Assembly: GCA_023386675.1 (NCBI GenBank)
Contig: JAEWJG010000220.1
Span: 1-8,214, forward strand
Source: Actinomycetes bacterium
GTDB lineage: Bacteria > Actinomycetota > Actinomycetes > Actinomycetales > Microbacteriaceae
Length of the DNA: 8,214 nt
Direction: 5' to 3'
Both the position numbers and the translations under genes were made by a program. Below, piece after piece: positions 1-5,654 of the stretch (positions are counted from its first letter, which is position 1; each line of letters opens with the position of its first letter). Below the pieces are notes generated by a model. The model was not told the DNA's origin. It saw only the letters and a list, made by a program, of their open reading frames with translations, and ran no database searches.

Positions 1-132
1 GGGACGAGTCGTTTCGGTCGCCTGCACCCCGCGGTCGGAGTTTCGAACGAACGGCGGCTGATTTTCCTGCCGGACTGCCAATCGTCGGAGGTTCGGCGCC
101 CGATCTCCGACTTCGGCGCCCCACCCCGCGAT
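1..132. other. Upstream non-coding region of the arginine operon
   Basis: I find no recognisable gene here on either strand. The forward frames that stay open give low-complexity translations typical of GC-rich shadow frames, and nothing resembles the tail of a known protein. The region holds the heptamer GTCGGAG at 34-40 and 84-90, its inverted copy at 105-111, a TTCGAA palindrome at 42-47, and a 10-bp direct repeat TTCGGCGCCC at 92-101 and 112-121. No sequence resembling a classical ARG box (AT-rich, TGCAT/ATTCA-like) is visible. The upstream gene must lie outside the window. Confidence 0.6.
84..111. repeat. Inverted repeat, possible hairpin or operator
   Basis: GTCGGAG at 84-90 and CTCCGAC at 105-111 are a perfect 7-bp inverted repeat. 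In RNA the stem can grow to 10 bp (84-93 with 102-111) if two G-U pairs are counted, closing an 8-base loop. No T-run follows, so it is not a typical intrinsic terminator. It could be the terminator of the gene upstream, a protein-binding site about 20 bp upstream of the predicted -35 element, or chance in GC-rich DNA. Confidence 0.35.
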
Positions 133-170
133 TTGGCGGCGGCGGGGGAGGGCGCGCTAGGGTTGTCCCA
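133..170 (+). promoter_or_regulatory. Predicted promoter giving a leaderless transcript
   Basis: TAGGGT at 158-163 fits the actinobacterial -10 consensus TANNNT. A weak -35-like TTGGCG lies at 133-138, with a long 19-bp spacer. If the last T of the -10 is placed at -7, +1 falls on A170, which is the A of an ATG. That ATG opens an arginine-rich reading frame, so the transcript would begin directly with a start codon. Leaderless mRNAs of this kind are common in actinobacteria. No transcription data are available to confirm the start site. Confidence 0.55.
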
Positions 171-256
171 TGCTTTCCGTCCGGCGCACCGCCTCGACGC
201 GCGCGGCCCTCGCCGCCCGCGCGATGCGCCGACGCCTGCGCGACCGCCGAAGCTAG
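170..256 (+). CDS. Putative arginine-rich leader peptide, 28 aa
   Basis: This 28-codon frame runs from ATG 170 to TAG 254-256 and ends 85 bases before argC. Ten residues are arginine (positions 5, 6, 11, 17, 20, 21, 22, 24, 26 and 27), with six of them in the eight codons 20-27, just before the end. Arg codons are seven CGC, two CGA and one CGG. Twenty-five of 28 codons end in G or C, as in the real genes nearby. The ATG coincides with the predicted +1, so no ribosome binding site is needed; the nearest purine-rich stretch (144-151) is too far upstream to serve. Position, composition and the Arg cluster near the stop are what is expected of an attenuation leader peptide that senses charged tRNA-Arg. 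The peptide itself probably has no function after synthesis. The main doubt is that random frames in such GC-rich DNA are also Arg-rich. Confidence 0.55.
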   Translation: MLSVRRTASTRAALAARAMRRRLRDRRS

Positions 257-299
257 GCGGCGTTCAGGGCGGTCCGTGCGCGGGCCGACGTGGGCGTCG
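230..299 (+). promoter_or_regulatory. Candidate attenuator: competing RNA stems before argC
   Basis: Several pairings can be drawn by hand. Stem 1 pairs 242-248 with 268-274 (7 bp), plus 249-251 with 263-265 after a 2-base bulge; its loop contains the leader stop codon. Stem 2 pairs 270-275 with 282-287 (6 bp with one G-U) and cannot coexist with stem 1. Stem 3 pairs 286-290 with 295-299. A long-range pairing joins 230-240, which covers leader Arg codons 21, 22 and 24, to 289-299 (11 bp with two G-U) and excludes stem 3. A ribosome stalled near codons 20-21 would leave stem 1 free, whereas one at the stop would block stem 1 and permit stem 2. That is attenuation logic. No U-run follows stem 2, so the outcome (intrinsic, Rho-dependent or other) cannot be told. 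Confidence 0.35.
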
Positions 300-341
300 C
301 CGTCACCGAGGCAACCGTCGTCCACTCGAAAAGGAAGAAGC

Positions 342-1388
342 ATGACTCTCTCGGTCGCCGTCGCAGGCGCGTCCGGATACGCGGGCGGTGAGCTGCTGCG
401 CATCCTCGCCACGCACCCCGACTTCCAGATCCGCACCGTCACGGCGCACAGCAACGCCGGGCACCCGCTGATCGCCCACCAGCCGCACCTGCGCAGCCTC
501 GCGCACCTCACGCTGCAGGAGACGTCAGCGGCGAACCTCGCGGGACACGACGTGGTGTTCCTCGCGCTGCCGCACGGCGCCTCCGGGGAGATCGCCGCCC
601 AGCTGCCCGACGACACCATCGTCGTGGACTGCGGCGCCGACCACCGCTTGGAGGACCCGGCCGCCTGGGCCGCGTTCTACGGCGGCGACCACTTCGGCGC
701 CTGGGCGTACGGCGTGCCGGAGCTGCCGCTCGCCGGCGGCGCGAAGCAACGCGAGAACCTGATCGGGGCGCGGCGCATCGCGGCGCCGGGATGCAACGCG
801 AGCGCCGTCTCCCTCGCGCTCGCTCCCGGCATCCAGGCCGGCCTGATCGAGGACGAGGACATCGTCGCCGTGCTGGCGGTCGGACCGTCGGGCGCGGGGA
901 AGTCGCTCAAGACGATGTACCTGGCGAGCGAGATCCTCGGATCGGCGAACCCGTACGGCGTCGGGGGGACGCACCGGCACATCCCGGAGATCCAGCAGAA
1001 CCTGCGCAAAGCGGGCGGGACCGCCCCGACGGTGTCGTTCACGCCGGTGCTCGTGCCGATGTCGCGCGGCATCCTCGCCACCTCGACGGCCCGGGTGAAG
1101 CCAGGGGTGACGGCCGAGCAGGTTCAGCGGGCGTGGGAGGCCGCCTACGCCGATGAGCCGTTCGTCCACGTGCTCCCGGCCGGAACGCTGCCGCGCACGG
1201 CCGATGTGCTCGGCGCCAACACGGTCCTCCTCGGTGTTGCGCTCGACGAGGCCGCCGGCCGCGTCGTCACGGTGCTCGCCCTCGACAACCTCTACAAGGG
1301 GACGGCCGGGGCCGCCATCCAGTCCGTCAACATCGCCCTCGGCCTCGACGAGACCGCGGGCCTGACCGTGAACGGAGTCGCGCCATGA
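342..1388 (+). CDS. argC: N-acetyl-gamma-glutamyl-phosphate reductase
   Basis: ArgC reduces N-acetylglutamyl phosphate to N-acetylglutamate semialdehyde with NADPH, the third step of arginine synthesis, in the cytoplasm. The 348-residue product has the usual family length. The N-terminal Rossmann motif GASGYAG is at residues 9-15. The catalytic cysteine is Cys151 in the sequence APGCNAS. The conserved GGTHRHIPEI segment carries His211 and His213. The start at ATG 342 is chosen because AAGGAAG (331-337) is a good ribosome binding site at proper spacing, and because the protein then begins a few residues before the NADP-binding strand. An in-frame GTG at 276 would add 22 residues unlike the family. 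The stop overlaps the argJ start (ATGA). It is the first structural gene of the operon and lies downstream of the putative leader peptide. Confidence 0.97.
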   Translation: MTLSVAVAGASGYAGGELLRILATHPDFQIRTVTAHSNAGHPLIAHQPHLRSLAHLTLQETSAANLAGHDVVFLALPHGASGEIAAQLPDDTIVVDCGADHRLEDPAAWAAFYGGDHFGAWAYGVPELPLAGGAKQRENLIGARRIAAPGCNASAVSLALAPGIQAGLIEDEDIVAVLAVGPSGAGKSLKTMYLASEILGSANPYGVGGTHRHIPEIQQNLRKAGGTAPTVSFTPVLVPMSRGILATSTARVKPGVTAEQVQRAWEAAYADEPFVHVLPAGTLPRTADVLGANTVLLGVALDEAAGRVVTVLALDNLYKGTAGAAIQSVNIALGLDETAGLTVNGVAP

Positions 1389-2539
1389 GTGTCACAGCTG
1401 CAACGGGATTCGCGGCCGCGGGCGTCGTCGCCGGCCTCAAGTCGAGCGGCAACCGCGACCTCGCGCTCGTCCAGAACCTCGGGCCCCTGAACGCGGCGGC
1501 CGCCGTCTTCACCACCAACCGCTGCAAGGCGAACCCGGTGCTCTGGAGCGAGCAGGTCATCCAGGACGGCGTCGTCTCGGCCATCGTGCTCAACTCGGGC
1601 GGCGCGAACTGCTACACCGGTGCACAGGGCTTCCAGACCACGCACGCGACGGCGGAGGCGGTAGCCGAGCAACTCGGGATCTCCGCGGGCGACGTCCTGG
1701 TCTGCTCCACGGGCCTCATCGGCGAGCAGCTGCCGCTCGGCGCCCTGATCACCGGCGTCACCGCGGCAGCCGGAGCGCTCGCGACCGACGCAGGGATCGC
1801 CGCGGCCGAGGCGATCATGACCACCGACACGCGGCCCAAGCAGTCCGTCCACCAGGCGCCCGACGGCTGGACGGTCGGCGGCATGGCGAAGGGCGCCGGG
1901 ATGCTCGCGCCCGGCCTCGCGACGATGCTCGTCGTCCTGACGACCGATGCCGTGCTCACCTCCGAGCAGCTGGACGCGGCCCTGCGCCAGGCCACCCGCG
2001 TCACGTTCGATCGGCTCGACTCCGACGGCTGCATGTCCACCAACGACACGGTGGCGCTTCTGGCCTCGGGCGCGAGTGGCGTCGAACCGGCCGAGGCGGA
2101 CTTCGCCCTCGCGCTCACGGAGGTGTGCCGCGACCTGGCCGAGCAGCTGCAGGCCGACGCGGAGGGCGCGTCGCACGACGTCGCCATCCAGGTCGTGAAC
2201 GCGAGGTCCGAGGACGATGCGGTGACCGTCGGCCGCGCGGTCTCGCGCAGCAACCTGTTCAAGGCCGCCATCTTCGGCAACGACCCCAATTGGGGCCGGG
2301 TGCTCGCGGCCGTCGGAACGACCGACGCCGAGTTCGACCCGTACGGGATCGACGTGGCCATCAACGGCGTCCAGGTCTGCACCGCGGGCGAGCCCGACCA
2401 GCCGCGCGAGCTGGTCGACCTCACGCCGCGGAACGTCCACATCCTGATCGACCTGCACGCGGGCGACGAGACGGCGACCATCCTGACCAACGACCTCACG
2501 CACGACTACGTGCACGAGAACAGCGCGTACGCCAGCTGA
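1385..2539 (+). CDS. argJ: Bifunctional ornithine acetyltransferase / N-acetylglutamate synthase
   Basis: ArgJ transfers the acetyl group from N-acetylornithine to glutamate, releasing ornithine and regenerating N-acetylglutamate. In many bacteria it also makes N-acetylglutamate from acetyl-CoA. The 384-residue protein contains the self-cleavage and catalytic motif KGAGMLAPGLATML; the scissile bond should be Ala179-Thr180, with Thr180 becoming the N-terminal nucleophile of the beta chain. The C-terminus NDLTHDYVHENSAYAS matches the conserved family end. The ATG overlaps the argC stop by 4 nt, and GGAG at 1374-1377 gives a 7-nt spacing, so the two genes are probably translationally coupled. 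The presence of argJ means the pathway is the cyclic, acetyl-recycling type. Whether this enzyme is mono- or bifunctional cannot be decided from the sequence alone. Confidence 0.96.
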   Translation: MSVTAATGFAAAGVVAGLKSSGNRDLALVQNLGPLNAAAAVFTTNRCKANPVLWSEQVIQDGVVSAIVLNSGGANCYTGAQGFQTTHATAEAVAEQLGISAGDVLVCSTGLIGEQLPLGALITGVTAAAGALATDAGIAAAEAIMTTDTRPKQSVHQAPDGWTVGGMAKGAGMLAPGLATMLVVLTTDAVLTSEQLDAALRQATRVTFDRLDSDGCMSTNDTVALLASGASGVEPAEADFALALTEVCRDLAEQLQADAEGASHDVAIQVVNARSEDDAVTVGRAVSRSNLFKAAIFGNDPNWGRVLAAVGTTDAEFDPYGIDVAINGVQVCTAGEPDQPRELVDLTPRNVHILIDLHAGDETATILTNDLTHDYVHENSAYAS

Positions 2540-3450
2540 TGGACACCGCAGAGGACATGACGGACACCTCCGAACGCGAGCAGGCGGCGTCGAAGGCCGC
2601 GACGCTCATCGAGTCGCTGCCGTGGCTGAAGGCGTTCCACGACGCGATCATCGTCGTGAAGTTCGGCGGCAACGCGATGGTGAGCGAGGAGCTGCAGCGC
2701 ACGTTCGCCGAGGACATGGTCTACCTGCGCTACGCCGGCATCCGCCCGGTGGTGGTGCACGGCGGCGGACCGCAGATCTCGGCGATGCTCGACCGGCTCG
2801 GTATCGAGTCCGAGTTCCGCGGCGGGTACCGGGTGACGACGCCCGAGGCGATGGATGTGGTGCGCATGGTGCTCACCGGCCAGATCAACCGCGACATCGT
2901 CGGCAACATCAACAAGCACGGACCGCTCGCTGCCGGCCTCTCGGGGGAGGACGCCGGACTCTTCCAGGGCCGGCGCCGCGCCGCCGTCGTCGACGGAGAA
3001 GAGGTCGACCTCGGGCTCGTCGGCGACGTGGTCGCGGTCGACCCGGCGGCGGTGCTCGCGCAGCTGGCGGCTGGGCGCATCCCCGTGGTGTCGTCGATCG
3101 CACCGGACATCGATGACGCGAGCCAGGCGCTCAACGTGAACGCCGACGCCGCGGCGGCCGCGCTCGCGGTCGCACTGGGCGCGTCCAAGCTGGTGATCCT
3201 GACCGACGTCGCCGGCCTCTACAGCGACTGGCCGAACCGCGACTCCCTGCTGTCGAAGATCGGCGCGGGCGAGCTTCGCGAACTGCTGCCGTCGCTGGAA
3301 TCGGGGATGATCCCCAAGATGGCGGCCTGTCTGGACGCGGTCGACGGCGGAGTGGCGAAGGCCGCGATCATCGACGGACGGGTGCCGCACTCGATCCTGC
3401 TCGAAGTCTTCACGCAGTCCGGAATCGGGACGGAGGTGGTGCCCGCGTGA
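2539..3450 (+). CDS. argB: Acetylglutamate kinase
   Basis: ArgB phosphorylates N-acetylglutamate with ATP, the second and usually feedback-controlled step. The protein is 303 residues from ATG 2539. Amino acid kinase motifs are present: VVKFGGNAM with Lys41, VVHGGGPQ at 72-79, RGGYRVT at 94-100, NVNAD at 199-203 and ESGMIPK ending at Lys260. An N-terminal helix-like segment (about 22-32, TLIESLPWLKA) precedes the first kinase strand. Such an extension marks hexameric, arginine-inhibited kinases, so feedback inhibition by arginine is likely but inferred. The start was chosen because its ATG overlaps the argJ stop (TGATG), suggesting reinitiation, although no Shine-Dalgarno sequence precedes it. 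ATG 2557, six codons later, is a real alternative (297 residues), but its AGAGG lies only 2 nt away. Confidence 0.96.
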   Translation: MDTAEDMTDTSEREQAASKAATLIESLPWLKAFHDAIIVVKFGGNAMVSEELQRTFAEDMVYLRYAGIRPVVVHGGGPQISAMLDRLGIESEFRGGYRVTTPEAMDVVRMVLTGQINRDIVGNINKHGPLAAGLSGEDAGLFQGRRRAAVVDGEEVDLGLVGDVVAVDPAAVLAQLAAGRIPVVSSIAPDIDDASQALNVNADAAAAALAVALGASKLVILTDVAGLYSDWPNRDSLLSKIGAGELRELLPSLESGMIPKMAACLDAVDGGVAKAAIIDGRVPHSILLEVFTQSGIGTEVVPA

Positions 3451-4679
3451 GCGAGGCACAGCACATGACACGACACGAGACGGACGAATGGCGCGACGGG
3501 GCCTGGAAGGCGCCCTTCGGCGACCGGTTCATGCGCACCCTGGCGACACCCAAGCTGATGCTGGTGCGCGGCGAGGGCGCGCGGGTGTGGGACGTCGACG
3601 GCAACGAGTATCTCGACTTCCTCGCCGGCATCGCGGTCAACTCGCTCGGGCACGCGCATCCCGCGCTCGTGGACGCGGTGACCCGGCAGGTGGGGGAGCT
3701 CGCGCACGTCTCCAACTACTTCTCCACACCGCCGCAGCTGGAGCTGGCCGAGCGTCTCCGCCGGATCACCGGCGCGGGCGAGCAGGGCCGCGTCCTGTTC
3801 GGCAACTCGGGCGCCGAGGCGAACGAGGCCGCCTTCAAGCTGGCGCGGCTCAACCACACCGGGCCGCATGGACGCCGCACCCGCGTCCTCGCGCTTCACA
3901 ACGCGTTCCACGGCCGCACCATGGGCTCGCTCGCGCTCACCGGCAAGCCGCCGATGCGCGAGGCGTTCGAACCGCTGCCAGGCGGCGTGGAGCACATCGA
4001 CTCCACGCTCGAGGCGCTCGAGGCGTCCATCGACGGGCGCGTCGCCGCGCTGTTCGTCGAGCCCATCAAGGGGGAAGCGGGCGTGCTCGACCTGCCCGAC
4101 GGCTTCCTGAAGCGGGCGCGCGAACTCACCGAGAAGCACGGCGCGCTGCTGATCATCGACGAGATCCAGACCGGCGTGGGCCGCACCGGCGAGTGGTTCG
4201 CGTACCAGCGGGAGGGCATCCTCCCGGACGCGGTCACGGTCGCGAAGGGGATGGCCGGCGGCGTGCCGATCGGCGCGCTGGTGACCTTCGGCTGGGCGTC
4301 CGAGCTGTTCAGCCAGGGTCAGCACGGCTCGACGTTCGGCGGCAACCCGCTCGCGACCGCCGCGGGCAACGCGGTCCTGGCCGAGATCGAGCGCGCCGGC
4401 CTGGTCGAGAACGCCGCACGCCGGGGCGAGGAGCTGAAGCAGATCATCCGCAACTTCGATCACCCGCTGATCGGCGCGGTCCGCGGCCACGGCCTGCTCA
4501 TCGGCATCGGGCTCACGGAGGGGGAGGCCCACCGCCTCTCCGACGTCGCGCTCGCGCAGGGTCTCATCATCAACGCGCCGAACGAGTCGAGCATCCGTCT
4601 GGCCCCGCCGCTCATCATCGGCGACGCCGAGCTCACGGCGTTCCGCGACCGCTTCGGCCGCGCGCTCGCCGCCGTCTGA
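3447..4679 (+). CDS. argD: Acetylornithine aminotransferase
   Basis: ArgD is a class III, PLP-dependent aminotransferase that converts N-acetylglutamate semialdehyde and glutamate into N-acetylornithine and 2-oxoglutarate. It often also serves as succinyldiaminopimelate aminotransferase in lysine synthesis. The 410-residue protein shows FLAGIAVNSLGHAHP near residue 58, the PLP phosphate motif NSGAEANEA (120-128), FHGRT at 154-158, the cofactor aspartate Asp238 in DEIQTGVGRTG, the Schiff-base lysine Lys267 in VAKGMAGG, and the downstream GSTFGGNPLA segment. The GTG start at 3447 overlaps the argB stop (GTGA) and has a strong ribosome binding site, GGAGGTGG at 3432-3439. ATG 3465 is in frame six codons later but lacks such a site. 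Confidence 0.95.
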   Translation: MSEAQHMTRHETDEWRDGAWKAPFGDRFMRTLATPKLMLVRGEGARVWDVDGNEYLDFLAGIAVNSLGHAHPALVDAVTRQVGELAHVSNYFSTPPQLELAERLRRITGAGEQGRVLFGNSGAEANEAAFKLARLNHTGPHGRRTRVLALHNAFHGRTMGSLALTGKPPMREAFEPLPGGVEHIDSTLEALEASIDGRVAALFVEPIKGEAGVLDLPDGFLKRARELTEKHGALLIIDEIQTGVGRTGEWFAYQREGILPDAVTVAKGMAGGVPIGALVTFGWASELFSQGQHGSTFGGNPLATAAGNAVLAEIERAGLVENAARRGEELKQIIRNFDHPLIGAVRGHGLLIGIGLTEGEAHRLSDVALAQGLIINAPNESSIRLAPPLIIGDAELTAFRDRFGRALAAV

Positions 4680-4715
4680 CACCGACCACCTCCAGCACCA
4701 CGAAAGGGCGGGTAC

Positions 4716-5654
4716 ATGACCCGGCACTTCCTCCGCGACGACGACCTCTCGCCTGCCGAACAGGCGGAGGTGCTCACCCTGGCGGCCGACCTGAAGCGCG
4801 ACCGCTTCTCGGCGAAGCCGCTGGCCGGTCCGCAGACCGTCGCCGTCATCTTCGACAAGACCTCCACCCGCACCCGCGTCTCGTTCTCGGTCGGGATCGG
4901 CGACCTCGGCGGCAGCCCGCTCATCATCCAGGGCGGCGAGAGCCAGCTCGGCGGCAAGGAGTCGATCGCCGACACCGCCCGGGTGCTGGAGCGCATGGTC
5001 GCCGCGATCGTCTGGCGCACCTACGCGCAGGCGGGTCTGGAGGAGATGGCCGAGGGGACGCGCGTCCCGGTGGTGAACGCCCTGTCGGACGACTTCCACC
5101 CGTGCCAGATCCTCGCCGACCTGCTCACGGTGCGTGAGCACAAGGGCCGGACCGAGGGGCTGACGATGACGTACGTCGGCGACGGTGCGAACAACATGGC
5201 GCACTCGTACCTGCTCGGGGGCGCGACCGCGGGCATGCACGTGCGGATCGCCGCTCCCGCCGGGTACGCGCCCGACGCGTCCATCGTCGCGGACGCCCGC
5301 GCGATCGCCGAGCGGACCGGCGGCTCGGTCGCCGTGCTGACCGACCCCGCTGAGGCGGCGGCCGGCGCGGATGTCGTGGTCACCGACACTTGGGTGTCGA
5401 TGGGACAGGAGGCCGAGAAGGCCGAGCGCGTCGCGGTCTTCGGCGACTACACGGTCGACGCCCGCCTGATGGGCCTCGCGGCGCCGGACGCGATCTTCCT
5501 GCACTGCCTGCCCGCCTACCGCGGCTACGAGGTGAGCGCCGACGTGCTCGACGGCCCGCAGTCGGTGGTCTGGGACGAGGCGGAGAACCGCCTGCACGCG
5601 CAGAAGGCGCTGCTGGCCTGGTTGCTGGCGAAGAACACGGAGGCGGGAGCATGA
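4716..5654 (+). CDS. argF: Ornithine carbamoyltransferase, anabolic
   Basis: ArgF transfers the carbamoyl group of carbamoyl phosphate to ornithine, giving citrulline. The 312-residue protein has normal length and both domains. The carbamoyl-phosphate motif STRTR is at residues 50-54, the HPCQ motif at 128-131, the ornithine-binding SMG loop at 228-230 and the HCLP motif at 263-266. ATG 4716 is preceded by AAAGGG (4703-4708) at suitable spacing. The 36-nt gap after argD (4680-4715) is the only real spacer inside the operon; it contains nothing beyond the ribosome binding region. The biosynthetic context, with no arcA or arcC nearby, argues for the anabolic enzyme rather than the catabolic arginine deiminase type. 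Confidence 0.96.
   Translation: MTRHFLRDDDLSPAEQAEVLTLAADLKRDRFSAKPLAGPQTVAVIFDKTSTRTRVSFSVGIGDLGGSPLIIQGGESQLGGKESIADTARVLERMVAAIVWRTYAQAGLEEMAEGTRVPVVNALSDDFHPCQILADLLTVREHKGRTEGLTMTYVGDGANNMAHSYLLGGATAGMHVRIAAPAGYAPDASIVADARAIAERTGGSVAVLTDPAEAAAGADVVVTDTWVSMGQEAEKAERVAVFGDYTVDARLMGLAAPDAIFLHCLPAYRGYEVSADVLDGPQSVVWDEAENRLHAQKALLAWLLAKNTEAGA

Noticed and set aside
1..169. A classical ArgR-binding ARG box
   Set aside because: No AT-rich palindrome with TGCAT- or ATTCA-like half-sites is visible upstream of argC. The TTCGAA at 42-47 is too short and far from the promoter to count.
224..256. Internal ATG at leader codon 19 as the true start of a 10-residue Arg-rich peptide
   Set aside because: No ribosome binding site precedes it and it is not at a predicted transcript start, whereas ATG 170 coincides with the predicted +1.
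276..341. In-frame GTG extension of argC
   Set aside because: The added 22 residues do not look like the ArgC N-terminus, and the ATG at 342 has a clear ribosome binding site and the correct position before the NADP-binding motif.
257..341. A standard intrinsic terminator before argC
   Set aside because: Stems can be drawn, but none is followed by a T-run, so I list them only as candidate attenuator structures.
133..345. A 70-codon forward frame over the argC leader region
   Set aside because: It overlaps the predicted promoter and leader frame, has a low-complexity Arg/Pro/Gly composition, and its start at 133 lies at the predicted -35 element with no ribosome binding site.
791..1156. Overlapping forward frame inside argC
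   Set aside because: A shadow frame with Arg/Gly-rich low-complexity translation; the argC frame there carries the catalytic cysteine and conserved histidines.
3219..5597. A 792-codon open frame on the minus strand across argB, argD and argF (similar long antisense frames at 1292-2515 and 5525-7051)
   Set aside because: Strong G/C preference at third codon positions of the real genes removes stop codons from one antisense frame. The translations are low-complexity, Arg/Asp/Val-rich and match no family.
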